A DNA stretch of 64,000 nt from Pseudophaeobacter sp. (GCA_027019165.1 JALUXC010000016.1:1-64000), one strand, 5' to 3'. Shown: positions 26,903 to 36,422, counted from the stretch's first letter. Translations and numbers: made by a program. The notes: generated by a model not told the origin, from the letters alone.

Positions 26903-28072
26903 ATGGCACGCAGGCCTGTCTACGACATCGATTTGCAGGCGTTCTGGCAAGATCCCTATCCGGATCTGGCCAGGCTCAGGGCAGAGGCTCCGGTTGCCTA
27001 TGTGCCACAGCTGGATGCGGTTTTGGTCACGCGCCGAGATGACATCTTTCGCGAGGAAAAGCGGATTGACGTATTCTCGTCGGATCAGCCCGGCGGGTTG
27101 ATGACCCGATTGATGGGGCAGAACATGATGCGCAAGGATGGCGATGCCCATATGAAAGAGCGCAAAGCTATCTTCCCCACTGTTTCCCCAAAGACGGTAA
27201 AACAGCACTGGCTTGCCCAGTTCCACGTGGCGACAGCTCAAATATTGGAGGACCTGGCCCCGCTGGGGCAGTGCGATCTGGTGCGCGACTATGCCATGCC
27301 TGTGTCCGCCGAAGCCCTGAAAGTCGTGACTGGCCTCACCCGCATGCGCGCAGAAGAGATGGACGCTGTGAGTCAGGGGATGATTGATGGCTGTGCGAAT
27401 TATGCGGGCGATCCCGCAGTCGAGGCGCGCTGCCACGAGAGTACACGGTTGATTGACGCACATATCAATGAGATGTGGGAAGAACCCGCCGAAGCCGGGG
27501 CCTATTCCCTGTTGCGGGTGCAGCAGGCCGCAGGGTTGCCTGAGGACCAGATCCGGGCCAATATCAAATTGGCGATCTCGGGCGGACAAAATGAACCGCG
27601 TGATGCCATTGCGGGCACGGTTTGGGCTTTGCTGCAGAATCCTGACCAACTGGAGGCCATAAGAACCGGCGAGGCCAGTTGGATGCAGGCTTTTGAGGAA
27701 TACGCGCGCTGGATTTCTCCCATCGGCATGTCCCCGCGCCGGGTGGCTCGGCCATATGATCTCCATGATGTCGATCTTGCGCCAGAAGAGCGGGTCTTTT
27801 TCATGTTCGGCTCAGGAAATCGGGATGAGCGCGTTTTTGCGAAGCCAGATGCCTACGATATTCACCAGGATATCAGCGCTGCGATTTCCTTTGGTGCGGG
27901 GCCTCATTTTTGCGCTGGCGCTTGGATTTCACGGGCTTTGATCGCTGAGGTTGCGCTGCCAATGCTGTTTGAGCGTTTGCCAGATTTGGCTTTGGCCGGG
28001 AAAGCTTGTTTCGGAGGTTGGGCTTTTCGTGGACCGCTTGCTTTGCCAGTTGTCTGGAAAAGCTGCAGCTAG
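26903..28072 (+). CDS. Cytochrome P450
   Basis: 389 residues from an ATG preceded by GGAAGGGGG. The haem-thiolate loop FGAGPHFCAGAWISRA has its Cys at about 336, and a helix-K EYAR fits ExxR. In helix I, where most P450s have A-G-x-D/E-T, this protein reads SGGQNEPRD, so the proton-relay Thr is replaced by Pro. There is no N-terminal anchor, so it is soluble and needs separate redox partners, none of which are adjacent. The substrate is unknown. Divergent MarR control is likely. Confidence 0.92.
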   Translation: MARRPVYDIDLQAFWQDPYPDLARLRAEAPVAYVPQLDAVLVTRRDDIFREEKRIDVFSSDQPGGLMTRLMGQNMMRKDGDAHMKERKAIFPTVSPKTVKQHWLAQFHVATAQILEDLAPLGQCDLVRDYAMPVSAEALKVVTGLTRMRAEEMDAVSQGMIDGCANYAGDPAVEARCHESTRLIDAHINEMWEEPAEAGAYSLLRVQQAAGLPEDQIRANIKLAISGGQNEPRDAIAGTVWALLQNPDQLEAIRTGEASWMQAFEEYARWISPIGMSPRRVARPYDLHDVDLAPEERVFFMFGSGNRDERVFAKPDAYDIHQDISAAISFGAGPHFCAGAWISRALIAEVALPMLFERLPDLALAGKACFGGWAFRGPLALPVVWKSCS

Positions 28073-28492
28073 GGGCCGGACCCTAATCTGCGGGTGCCAA
28101 TCGGGCTGTGCAGTTTCGTGTGAAGCATATTGGGATGCCAATACCCGCCTGCAATCTGAAGATCATAGCAGAACTCTGTTTGATACCCCGGAGGGGCCCA
28201 AGCCTTGGGTGCAGGAAGCAAGGCTGACGCCAGTTTGGGGGAGGGCGGAGCCGCCTCCGGGGGATATGCCGATTGTTCCAGCTTCGGCATGAGGTTCTTG
28301 ACCTTGAAAATACAAGTTAAAAGAAGCCTCTCCAAAACATAGCAGCTTGAGTGATGGTTTACACGTATAAGTTTAGTTATTTGGTGTTGCTATCAATACA
28401 CCTGCATAAAAAATGTTGAATTTCAAACGACAAACCCCCGGGCAGGGCCACGGGGGTCGTCAAAAGCATCCAGAAAAAACCGGAGGAAGATC
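28073..28492. other. 420-base intergenic region between the P450 gene and rpsU
   Basis: The only structure I can support is the rpsU terminator at its right end. The left part has several short GC-rich inverted repeats (for example around 28240-28262), and the AT-rich middle (28310-28430) holds no open frame with a Shine-Dalgarno site. Confidence 0.5.
28425..28457 (-). terminator. Intrinsic terminator of rpsU
   Basis: On the minus strand ACCCCCG (28457-28451) pairs with CGGGGGT (28440-28434) across a 10-base loop, followed by TTGTCGTTT. It lies 35 bases past the rpsU stop. Confidence 0.85.
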
Positions 28493-28699
28493 TTAGAGGA
28501 GACCTTCGCGCTGTGCTTTCTTACGCGCCAGCTTGCGGGCACGACGAATCGCTTCAGCTTTCTCGCGCGCTTTTTTCTCGGAGGGCTTCTCGAAATGTTG
28601 CTTGAGCTTCATCTCGCGGAACACACCTTCGCGCTGCAGCTTTTTCTTCAGGGCACGGAGCGCCTGATCGACATTGTTGTCACGAACACTAACCTGCAT
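28493..28699 (-). CDS. rpsU: 30S ribosomal protein S21
   Basis: 68 residues starting [25 protein letters not shown], with the very basic C-terminus ([13 protein letters not shown]). The small-subunit protein helps initiation on mRNAs. AAAGGTGG precedes the start. It is divergent from the COQ9 gene, an arrangement common in alphaproteobacteria. Confidence 0.97.
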   Translation of the reverse strand: MQVSVRDNNVDQALRALKKKLQREGVFREMKLKQHFEKPSEKKAREKAEAIRRARKLARKKAQREGLL

Positions 28700-28855
28700 G
28701 TGGTTTTCACCACCTTTCTAAGTTGGGTTGCAAGGATTTGCAGGAGGTGGCCGTATAGCAAAACCGATCTAACATGTCTAGTACTGTGCACAGCGGCCCG
28801 TCCTGGCCCGGCTCGGGCTCGCAGCAATCGCAGTCAATCGTAACGGAGAAGCAGT

Positions 28856-29566
28856 ATGACAGAGCAGTCAACCGAGAACACGCAAAGTAGCGTGCCTGCG
28901 AACATCGACGCGCTTTTGGATGCGGCCCTTGTGCATGTGGCCTTTGATGGATGGACTGAAGCGAGCTTTTCTGCAGCAGTAGAAGACACCGGGGTTGATC
29001 CCACTCTGGCGCGGGTGCTGTGCCCGCGCGGGGCGGTGGATCTGGCGCTGGCCTATCACCGGCGCGGCGACCGTCTGATGTTGGAACGTCTGGCAACAGA
29101 GGATCTCTCCGGCCTCCGGTTCCGGGACAAGATCGCTGCCGCCGTGCGGTTTCGCCTTGAGGCTGTGGAAGACAAGGAAGCTGTGCGCCGGGGCGTCACT
29201 CTTTTTGCTCTGCCCACCTATGCTGCCGACGGGGCCAAGGCGATCTGGGGCACGGTGGATGCGATCTGGACGGCGCTGGGCGACTCCTCCGAGGATATCA
29301 ACTGGTACAGCAAACGAGCGACCCTGTCTGGCGTCTATTCGTCCACTGTGCTGTTCTGGCTGGGGGATGAGACGCCCGGCCATCACGCAACCTGGGAGTT
29401 TCTGGATCGGCGCATCGACAATGTGATGCAGTTCGAAAAGCTGAAGGCAGACGTGCAAAAGAACCCGCTGTTGAAACCTCTATTGGCGGGGCCTGCATGG
29501 CTGGCGGGGCAAATCCGCAAGCCGAAGAAGGCCGACGACATGCCCGGGCACCAGAGCATCCGCTAG
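28856..29566 (+). CDS. COQ9 family ubiquinone biosynthesis protein
   Basis: 236 residues. The TetR-like N-terminal helical part (ALLDAALVHVAFDGWTEASF) and the conserved ADGAKAIWGTVDAIWTALGDSSEDINWYSKRATL are diagnostic of COQ9. In mitochondria COQ9 binds lipids and aids COQ7 hydroxylation of ubiquinone precursors. The bacterial form is presumed to act similarly. Confidence 0.93.
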   Translation: MTEQSTENTQSSVPANIDALLDAALVHVAFDGWTEASFSAAVEDTGVDPTLARVLCPRGAVDLALAYHRRGDRLMLERLATEDLSGLRFRDKIAAAVRFRLEAVEDKEAVRRGVTLFALPTYAADGAKAIWGTVDAIWTALGDSSEDINWYSKRATLSGVYSSTVLFWLGDETPGHHATWEFLDRRIDNVMQFEKLKADVQKNPLLKPLLAGPAWLAGQIRKPKKADDMPGHQSIR

Positions 29567-29680
29567 AGATAGAAGATTGCCGGGGACGCAAGGGAGCTTG
29601 CGTCAGGCTGCCAGCAGGGTTTGTCTGCGCCAGCGGCGATGCTATGCACGAAGAAAATACTCCAGGGAAAGGACCTTTGC

Positions 29681-30682
29681 ATGCCGGATGGTTTGCCCGA
29701 CACGATGCGCGCGATCGAGATCTTACAGCCGGGAGGGCCTGATGTTCTGACCCTCACCCAGCGCCCGGTGCCCGCTCCGGGCCACGGGCAGCTCCTGCTC
29801 AAGGTGGCCTATGCCGGGGTCAACCGGCCGGACGCGCTGCAACGGGCGGGGGCCTATGATCCACCTGCGGGCGCCAGTGATCTGCCGGGGCTCGAGGCAT
29901 CGGGCGAAGTCGTGGCCATCGGGGCAGGCGTTACCGAATACGCAGTGGGTGACAAGGTCTGCGGCCTCCTTCCAGGTGGCGGCTATGCCGAATATGTGGT
30001 GACCCCGGCAGCCCATTGCCTGCCCATTCCCAAGGGCCTGTCCCTCAAACGCGCGGCCTGCCTGCCGGAAACCTGTTTCACTGTCTGGTCCAATGTCTTC
30101 ACCCGAGGCGGGCTCAAAGCCGGAGAGCGGTTCCTCGTGCATGGCGGATCCTCGGGCATCGGGACAACCGCGATCCAGCTGGCTTCGGCACTGGGGGCGC
30201 GGGTCTTCACCACCGCCGGATCCGATGAGAAATGTCAGGCCTGTCTCGATCTTGGCGCAGAGCGCGCGATCAACTACCGCGACGAGGACTTTGTGAAGGT
30301 CCTGCGTGCAGAGGGCGGAGCCGATCTGATTCTCGACATGGTGGGCGGTGACTATATCCCCCGCAACATCCGCGCGCTGGCCGATGATGGGCGTCTGGTG
30401 CACATCGCCTTTCTGTCCGGTCCCAAGGCCGAGTTGAACTTTGCGCAGATCATGGCGCGCCGCCTGACGGTGACGGGATCGACCCTGCGTCCTCAAAGCG
30501 ATCTTGCCAAGGCGCGCATCGCGCAGGATCTGGCCGAGGCGGTCTGGCCGCTGGTGGAAGCAGGCCGGATGAAGCCTGTGATGGATAGCACCTTCCCGCT
30601 GGAAGCAGCCGCAGAGGCTCATGCCCGTATGGAAAGCTCTGGCCATATTGGCAAGATCGTTCTTAAGGTCACGGACCTTTGA
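29681..30682 (+). CDS. NAD(P)H-quinone oxidoreductase, zeta-crystallin/PIG3 type
   Basis: 333 residues from the ATG at 29681, with AAAGGA 8 bases upstream; an ATG at 29705 is possible. It is a zinc-free medium-chain reductase: GVNRPDALQRAGAYDPPAGA, the nucleotide motif HGGSSGIGTTAIQLASALGA, and GADLILDMVGGDY. It reduces quinones or enones with NADPH. It is co-directional with COQ9, separated by 114 bases. Confidence 0.9.
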   Translation: MPDGLPDTMRAIEILQPGGPDVLTLTQRPVPAPGHGQLLLKVAYAGVNRPDALQRAGAYDPPAGASDLPGLEASGEVVAIGAGVTEYAVGDKVCGLLPGGGYAEYVVTPAAHCLPIPKGLSLKRAACLPETCFTVWSNVFTRGGLKAGERFLVHGGSSGIGTTAIQLASALGARVFTTAGSDEKCQACLDLGAERAINYRDEDFVKVLRAEGGADLILDMVGGDYIPRNIRALADDGRLVHIAFLSGPKAELNFAQIMARRLTVTGSTLRPQSDLAKARIAQDLAEAVWPLVEAGRMKPVMDSTFPLEAAAEAHARMESSGHIGKIVLKVTDL

Positions 30683-30720
30683 CCGCAATGCATGACCGGG
30701 TGCACCCATGTGCCTCCCGG

Positions 30721-31380
30721 TCAGCGCACGGGCGCAAAAAGCGCGTCCTTTAAAGTGCAGTCGCGGATCACGTCACGGCCACAGGGCACCGGATCCAGAC
30801 TGCGCGACAGGCAGATGCGGGCCTCCTGAATGTGCCCGTCGCGGCAGGTAATGGTCAGGCTGTCGTGGCTCAGTTGCGGATTTTCCTTGAGAAAAGCCTC
30901 TTCCACCAGCGAGGCGGGCAGTTTCACCACCTTGTCCAGTTTGCGGAAAATCGCAGGGCGCTGGATCTGCCCATAGGCCTGTCGTGAGACGGCGAAATAC
31001 TGCGTCGGGCTAAGGCCCGAACAGCTGCCGTGTTTCTTCCACTGGTGCCAGGCCAGGCCAGAGCTGCCCATGATATCCGCCATCTCGGCGGTTTGGCGGC
31101 GGGTTGGGGGCGCCTTTGCTGTTTGGCAGTAGTCTGGCCAGCCCCGATGATACTGTGGCCAAAGCCCATGCAGCGTCCAACCGTGGTCGTGGCGGTCGTC
31201 GCATTGATCCGACCCCTTGGCATCGCCTTCGATGGCGCACCAGTTGGGCGACCAGCTGAGGCTGAGGACATAGTAGTCGAATTCCCCCGAAACCTCTCTC
31301 TCCCGGTCGCTCTCCGCATGAGCCGGAGCCAAAATCAGCCCCGAAATCATCATTGCAATTGCCAGCAAGAACCTGCGCAT
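30721..31380 (-). CDS. Ribonuclease T2 family protein, exported
   Basis: 219 residues with a signal peptide (RRFLLAIAMMISGLILAPAHA). Both catalytic segments are intact: CAS-I LHGLWPQYH and CAS-II HQWKKHGSCSG, supplying the catalytic histidines. The enzyme cleaves RNA to 2',3'-cyclic nucleotides outside the cytoplasm. AAGGAAAGAGG lies upstream. A 2',3'-cyclic phosphodiesterase-like gene is present 11 kb away, but it lacks a signal peptide. Confidence 0.92.
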   Translation of the reverse strand: MRRFLLAIAMMISGLILAPAHAESDREREVSGEFDYYVLSLSWSPNWCAIEGDAKGSDQCDDRHDHGWTLHGLWPQYHRGWPDYCQTAKAPPTRRQTAEMADIMGSSGLAWHQWKKHGSCSGLSPTQYFAVSRQAYGQIQRPAIFRKLDKVVKLPASLVEEAFLKENPQLSHDSLTITCRDGHIQEARICLSRSLDPVPCGRDVIRDCTLKDALFAPVR

Positions 31381-31533
31381 CGCCTCTTTCCTTATGAAAA
31401 CAAGGCGACTATATAGGACTGAAGTTCCCCGACAACGGAAACCCGCCCCAGACCTCGGGGCAGCCTATTTCAGGCGACGGGAAAGATGTATGTGGGTGTC
31501 CGTGGGGCAAACGTGTTTTAAGGAGATACGCGC

Positions 31534-32307
31534 ATGGCAAAACCGTTGATGACCAAGGCGACCGCCGTGTGGCTGGTGGACAATACCACGATCAGCTTCA
31601 AGCAGATTGCCGATTTCGTCGGCATGCACGAGCTGGAGATTCAGGGCATTGCCGATGGTGATGTGGCTGCGGGCGTCAAAGGCTTTGACCCGGTTGCCAA
31701 CAACCAGCTGACCCAAGACGAGATCGACAAGGCCGAAGCCAATCCGCTACACAAGCTGAAGCTCAAGTTCAATCCGGCTGCGGCTGGCGAGGAAAAACGC
31801 CGTGGCCCGCGCTACACCCCGCTGTCCAAGCGTCAGGACCGTCCGAACTCGATCTTGTGGCTGGTGAAATTCCACCCGGAACTGTCCGATGGTCAGATCG
31901 CCAAGCTGGTGGGCACCACCAAGCCGACCATTCAGTCGATCCGCGAACGCACCCACTGGAACATCGCCAATATGCAGCCCATCGATCCGGTTGCGCTTGG
32001 CCTGTGCAAACAGTCCGAGCTGGACGCTGCCGTGCAAAAGGCCGCTGCCAAACGGGCTGCAGAGGGCGGTGTTATGAGCGACGACGAACGCCGGAAACTT
32101 GTGTCCACTGAGCAATCGCTTGAAATGGATCAGGAGCCGAAGATCCCGAGCGCTATCGAAGGGCTGGAGACCTTTACGCTGGGCGGCAGCTCTGACGACA
32201 GCCGCGAGGAGGATGAGCCGATCCGCGATGCGGACAGCTTCTTCAACCTGCCTGCTGGCAACGGTGATGACGACGAAGATGAAGACGGGATCGATCCGCG
32301 CTACTAA
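31534..32307 (+). CDS. trcR: Cell-cycle transcriptional regulator TrcR (DUF1013)
   Basis: 257 residues with the highly conserved N-terminus MAKPLMTKATAVWLVDNTTI and repeated helix-turn-helix-like segments (ISFKQIADFVGMHELEIQGI; LSDGQIAKLVGTTKPTIQSI). This family is restricted to alphaproteobacteria and annotated as a cell-cycle regulator. The acidic C-terminal tail (DDDEDEDG) is usual. A strong AAGGAG site precedes the ATG and a terminator follows. Confidence 0.92.
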   Translation: MAKPLMTKATAVWLVDNTTISFKQIADFVGMHELEIQGIADGDVAAGVKGFDPVANNQLTQDEIDKAEANPLHKLKLKFNPAAAGEEKRRGPRYTPLSKRQDRPNSILWLVKFHPELSDGQIAKLVGTTKPTIQSIRERTHWNIANMQPIDPVALGLCKQSELDAAVQKAAAKRAAEGGVMSDDERRKLVSTEQSLEMDQEPKIPSAIEGLETFTLGGSSDDSREEDEPIRDADSFFNLPAGNGDDDEDEDGIDPRY

Positions 32308-32334
32308 AGTCGCGCATCTTGTCTGGTGTTTCGG

Positions 32335-32370
32335 GAGCCATGCCATAGCGGCATGGCTCTTATTGTTTTA
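32335..32370 (+). terminator. Intrinsic terminator of trcR
   Basis: GAGCCATGCC (32335-32344) and GGCATGGCTC (32350-32359) form a perfect 10-bp stem with a 5-base loop, followed by TTATTGTTTT. Confidence 0.9.
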
Positions 32371-32375
32371 CGCCC

Positions 32376-34148
32376 CTACCAGGCGTCAGCGTAGCGGGGA
32401 CCGGGCGAGCAAGTCCCGGCGCTGGCCAGGGCCCGGTGCAGAACGTCTCGTGTCTCTGCCGGATCGATCACCGCGTCGAACTCCAACAAGCTTGCCGCAT
32501 TGAGAGCCTTGCCGCGCTCATAGAGCTCTTCCACAAGCCTTTGATACTCTGCTTTTTGTTTCTGCGGATCGCTGATCGCGGCAAGATGGTCGCGATGACC
32601 CAGTTTGACCGCTCCTTCCAGCCCCATGGCGCCGACCTCTCCAGTGGGCCATGCACAGCAGAAATGCGGACGATCGAGGCCGCCACCGGCCATGGCCATG
32701 GCGCCCAGCCCATAGGCCTTGCGCAGGATCATCGTCACCAATGGCTGGCTGAAATGCGCGCCCGCCAGAAACAGCCGCGAGACATGCGCGACCTGACCGG
32801 TCTTCTCGACCTCGGGGCCGACCATGAAACCGGGTGTGTCGCATAGGGTCAAAACCGGCAGGCCCCAGGCATCGCAGAGCTGCAGGAACCGCGCACCCTT
32901 GTCCCCGGCATTGGCATCGATTGCGCCGCCAAGGTGCAGCGGATTGTTGGCGACAATGCCGATGGCGCGGCCGTTCAGACGGGCAAAGCCGGTGATCATG
33001 CCAGCTCCAAAGCCACGGCGCAGTTCCTGAAAACTGCCCTTGTCAACAATCCCATCTATCGCAAGCCGCATGTCATAGGCGCGGGTGCGGTCCACCGGCA
33101 CCACATTGCGCAGCTCGGGTCGGGGCTCCTCCGCGGGCTTGGTCGCGTCTTGTGAAAGGGCCAATAGCCGTTTTGCGGCTGCAACTGCTTCTCCTTCATC
33201 CTCGGTCAGGATATCGATCAAGCCGGTTTCGACCTGTGTGTCGCTTGGACCGATCTCTTGCGGGGCGACGCTGCCAAGCCCGCCGCCTTCGATCATTGCG
33301 GGGCCGCCCATGCCGATCCAGCTGGTCTTGGTCGCAATGCGCAGATCGCACACCCCAAAGAGCGCGGCGTTTCCGGCAAAACAGTAACCCGCCACGATCC
33401 CGATCTTGGGACCTGTGTGGGCTGCGAAGTGGCGAAAGGAGGTCACATTGAGCCAAGCGGCCATGATCAGAGCCGCATCGCCGTCGTTGGGGCGTCCGCC
33501 GCCGCCCTCGGCAAAAAGGACGATGGGCAACCTGTCGCGCCGGGCCACTTCGATCAACCGGTCCATCTTGCGGTGATGGTTGTAGCCTTGGGTACCGGCC
33601 AGCACCATATAGTCGACCGCCATGGCCGCAACGGTGCGCCCTGCCACGGTGCCGATGCCGCAGATGATACCATCGCCTTGTGTACGAGTCTGCAGGTCCG
33701 AAAGGTCGCGCGTGCCGCGCTGGGCGGCCACTGCCAGCGCACCGTATTCGGTGAAACTGCCCGGATCGAACAGATCCTCGACATTCTCGCGCGCCGTGCG
33801 AAACCCTTTGGCGTGCCGTTTGGCGACGGCCTCTGCCCGGATTGCATCGTCAAGCAAGGCCATTCGCGCGGCATATTCTGCCATGTCCGGGCGTTCAGCC
33901 TCTTCTTGCGTCGCCTTCTCCACCTCCACCACAGCAGGCTCAAGGGTAATCAAGGCACCGCCGCCTTGCACTTCGTCGCCGGGTTTGATGTGCACCGCGC
34001 GGACGACCCCCGCGTGCGGGGCGCGGATCTCGTGGCGCATCTTCATCAATTCGGTGGCGAGGAGAACCGCGCCCTCCGGTATGGCCTCCCCGATCTGGAC
34101 ATGCACCTCTGCGACGATCGCCGCGCTTTCTGCCTTGATGACCGTCAC
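32376..34148 (-). CDS. Biotinyl-domain / carboxyltransferase fusion (acyl-CoA carboxylase family)
   Basis: 590 residues from a GTG at 34148 with GGAGGA 6 bases upstream; the longer open frame runs into the divergent ltaE promoter and lacks homology. Residues 1-70 are a biotinyl carrier domain with the attachment site ELMKM (Lys36). Residues about 75-585 are an acyl-CoA carboxyltransferase with both halves (GTQGYNHHRKMDRLIEVA, GGGGRPNDGDAALI; PVLTLCDTPGFMVGPEVEKTG, ILRKAYGLGAMAM). It transfers CO2 from biotin to an acyl-CoA. No biotin carboxylase domain is present here or next door, so one must be supplied from elsewhere. Confidence 0.87.
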   Translation of the reverse strand: MTVIKAESAAIVAEVHVQIGEAIPEGAVLLATELMKMRHEIRAPHAGVVRAVHIKPGDEVQGGGALITLEPAVVEVEKATQEEAERPDMAEYAARMALLDDAIRAEAVAKRHAKGFRTARENVEDLFDPGSFTEYGALAVAAQRGTRDLSDLQTRTQGDGIICGIGTVAGRTVAAMAVDYMVLAGTQGYNHHRKMDRLIEVARRDRLPIVLFAEGGGGRPNDGDAALIMAAWLNVTSFRHFAAHTGPKIGIVAGYCFAGNAALFGVCDLRIATKTSWIGMGGPAMIEGGGLGSVAPQEIGPSDTQVETGLIDILTEDEGEAVAAAKRLLALSQDATKPAEEPRPELRNVVPVDRTRAYDMRLAIDGIVDKGSFQELRRGFGAGMITGFARLNGRAIGIVANNPLHLGGAIDANAGDKGARFLQLCDAWGLPVLTLCDTPGFMVGPEVEKTGQVAHVSRLFLAGAHFSQPLVTMILRKAYGLGAMAMAGGGLDRPHFCCAWPTGEVGAMGLEGAVKLGHRDHLAAISDPQKQKAEYQRLVEELYERGKALNAASLLEFDAVIDPAETRDVLHRALASAGTCSPGPRYADAW

Positions 34149-34332
34149 CAGCCGTCCTCCCTTTGCTCCCCGGTGACCAGTCAACCGCCCGTGCGGGGAT
34201 GCTGTCAATTTGACCGTTGGGTCACTTGGGGCGGTGGGCTTGCCGGACAGGATCGGGTTCCTGCGGACTTGGGGGTTTTCCACCGGCGGGGTTGCCGCTA
34301 GCGTGGCCGCAACAGCCGAGGGAGCAAATGCG

Positions 34333-35385
34333 ATGAACCAATATGCAGGGATGAGCCAGGACAGTGCCAAGGCCAGTGTGATCTGTGATCTGCGCAGCGA
34401 TACGGTGACCAGGCCTGATGAGGGCATGCGTCAGGCGATGGCCTCGGCCGAGGTTGGCGATGACGTTTATGGCGAGGATCCGCAGGTCAATCGGCTTGAG
34501 GCGACACTGGCCGAGCGTCTTGGCAAGGAAGCGGGGCTTTTCCTGCCCACCGGCACCCAAAGCAACCTTGCGGCGCTTTTGTCCCATTGCGGGCGCGGGG
34601 AAGAGATCATCACGGGGCGCGACTATCACGTTTTCAAATACGAGGCTGCGGGTGCATCTGTTCTCGGCGGCATAGCGTTTGATCCGCTGACAGTGCAGCC
34701 CGGCGGAGCGCTGAGCCTCGATGCCATCACATCTTCGGTCAAACCGGACGATTCCCATTTGCCGGTGAGCCGCCTTTTGTCGCTGGAGAACACGCACAAC
34801 GGGCAGGCCATTCCCCTCGCTGATATGCGCGCGATGACCGATACGGGGCGGGAAGCCGGTCTGTCGCTGCATCTGGACGGCGCGCGCTTTTTCAACGCCA
34901 TCGGGGCGCTGGGATGCTCTGCGCCGCATCTTGCCGTGATGTTTGATACGCTCTCGATCTGCCTGTCCAAAGGGCTTGGGGCCCCGGTCGGCTCTGTTCT
35001 CGTTGGCCCTTCTGATCTCATCGCCCGTGCGCGGCGCTGGCGCAAGATGCTGGGTGGGGGCATGCGGCAGTCCGGGGTTTTGGCTGCGGCAGGCCTTTGG
35101 GCGCTTGAGCACAACGTGGATCGCCTGACCGAAGATCACGGCCGCGCCGAAGCCCTAGCCGATACCCTGCGCGCCCTTGGCGCTGGAGAGGTTGTTCAGT
35201 CCACCAACATGGTGTTCTTCACTCCGACCGCAGCCGACAATGCGGCCTTGCAAGCGCATCTGGCCAAAGCGGGTGTTGTGATCGGGGCAGGGGACAGCGG
35301 GCCGATCCGGCTGGTCCTGCACAAGGACGTCAGCGATGCGGGCCTTTCTGCCGCGATCAAGGCTTTCGAAAGCTACTATGGCTGA
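34333..35385 (+). CDS. ltaE: Low-specificity L-threonine aldolase
   Basis: 350 residues. The PLP-dependent fold-type I enzyme splits threonine and allo-threonine into glycine and acetaldehyde. CDLRSDTVTRPDEGMRQAM opens the family domain, and the PLP lysine lies in ICLSKGLGAPVGSVL. I used the ATG at 34333 (GGAG upstream); 34351 is a plausible alternative. The stop codon overlaps the convergent membrane-protein gene by 10 bases. Confidence 0.93.
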   Translation: MNQYAGMSQDSAKASVICDLRSDTVTRPDEGMRQAMASAEVGDDVYGEDPQVNRLEATLAERLGKEAGLFLPTGTQSNLAALLSHCGRGEEIITGRDYHVFKYEAAGASVLGGIAFDPLTVQPGGALSLDAITSSVKPDDSHLPVSRLLSLENTHNGQAIPLADMRAMTDTGREAGLSLHLDGARFFNAIGALGCSAPHLAVMFDTLSICLSKGLGAPVGSVLVGPSDLIARARRWRKMLGGGMRQSGVLAAAGLWALEHNVDRLTEDHGRAEALADTLRALGAGEVVQSTNMVFFTPTAADNAALQAHLAKAGVVIGAGDSGPIRLVLHKDVSDAGLSAAIKAFESYYG

Positions 35386-35807
35386 CCGGGCGGGCGGGGC
35401 TCTGTCAGCAGGCGGAGCGCAGGAAGCAGGGCGAAGACGATTTGCCCTGCAAGGCCCAGGGCGCCCTTGAGGGTGGTCCAGCGGGCAAAGACTGCGGTGC
35501 CAGACAGGCCCATGGCAGCAGTGGCCAGCAGGTATTCGGCGATCATCAGCAGCAGAAAGGCCCAGCCCCCAACTCCGAGCCGCCCCGGCAGCGTCGCGAG
35601 TTCCGGGCGGGACTTGAGGATCCGCCCTGCGATCAGCCAGCTCAGCGTCAGGATCATTGGTAGCTCCAGCAGAAGGGCCCAGATCTCTGCCATGCGCGGC
35701 AACAGGACAAAAATGCGGATGGTTCCCAGAATAAATCCACAGACGAAGACACCCGCGAAATAGAGGGTCGCGGCAATCAGGACGGGGCGTGTCAGGGCCT
35801 GTGGCAT
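35376..35807 (-). CDS. Hypothetical four-helix membrane protein
   Basis: 143 residues, strongly hydrophobic, with about four membrane helices (for example YFAGVFVCGFILGTIRIFVL, FLLLMIAEYLLATAAMGL). It starts 12 bases after recR, so it is probably expressed with it. No characterised family is recognised. Confidence 0.75.
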   Translation of the reverse strand: MPQALTRPVLIAATLYFAGVFVCGFILGTIRIFVLLPRMAEIWALLLELPMILTLSWLIAGRILKSRPELATLPGRLGVGGWAFLLLMIAEYLLATAAMGLSGTAVFARWTTLKGALGLAGQIVFALLPALRLLTEPRPPGQP

Positions 35808-35819
35808 GGGATCTTGCCT

Positions 35820-36422
35820 TTAAGTTAGCTCCTTGCGCGCCTTCAGGGCGGCGCTGATGGTGCCGTCATCGAGATAGTCCAGCTCGCCGCCGATGGGCAC
35901 GCCCTGCGCCAGCGAGGTGAGTTTCACCTGGCCGTTCAACTGGTCGGCGATGTAGTGGGCGGTGGTCTGCCCGTCAATGGTGGCATTCAGGGCCAGGATC
36001 ACCTCGCTCACGGCCTCGCTGCCGACTCGGTCCACAAGGCGCGGAATACGCAGGTCTTCGGGACCGATGGCGTCCAGCGCCGACAGGGTGCCGCCCAGCA
36101 CATGATAGCGCCCCTTGAACACGCCAGCCCGCTCCATCGCCCAAAGGTCAGAGACGCTTTCGACCACACACAGCTCTCCATTGGCGCGGTTTTCATCCTC
36201 GCAGATGTCGCAGATGTCGGTGGTTCCCACATTGCCGCAGTTCAGACATTCGCGGGCGGTGGTGGCCACCCGGCTCATCGCGTCCGACAGGGGCGTCAGC
36301 AAAAGGCCGCGTTTGCGCACCAGATGCAGTACCGCCCGGCGGGCCGAGCGGGGACCCATGCCCGGCAGTTTCGCCATCAGGTCGATCAGGGTCTCGATAT
36401 CGCTGGTCGAGTGGTCACGCAT
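35820..36422 (-). CDS. recR: Recombination protein RecR
   Basis: 200 residues, the normal length. It has the N-terminal helix-hairpin-helix ([20 protein letters not shown]), the C4 zinc finger [16 protein letters not shown] and the Toprim domain ([15 protein letters not shown]). With RecO and RecF it loads RecA at gaps. AAGG is visible upstream. A terminator separates it from ybaB. Confidence 0.97.
   Translation of the reverse strand: MRDHSTSDIETLIDLMAKLPGMGPRSARRAVLHLVRKRGLLLTPLSDAMSRVATTARECLNCGNVGTTDICDICEDENRANGELCVVESVSDLWAMERAGVFKGRYHVLGGTLSALDAIGPEDLRIPRLVDRVGSEAVSEVILALNATIDGQTTAHYIADQLNGQVKLTSLAQGVPIGGELDYLDDGTISAALKARKELT

Noticed and set aside
30693-30723. TGACCGGG/CCCGGTCA hairpin between the quinone oxidoreductase and RNase T2 genes
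   Set aside because: An 8-bp stem with a 15-base loop and no T run, overlapping the RNase T2 stop; too weak to call a terminator.
33258-34301. Open frame opposite the biotinyl-carboxyltransferase gene
   Set aside because: The minus-strand protein has clear domains; the plus-strand translation has none.
34149-34427. N-terminal extension of the carboxyltransferase containing a hydrophobic stretch
   Set aside because: It resembles a signal sequence by chance but overlaps the ltaE start, has no ribosome site, and the biotinyl domain begins right after the GTG at 34148.
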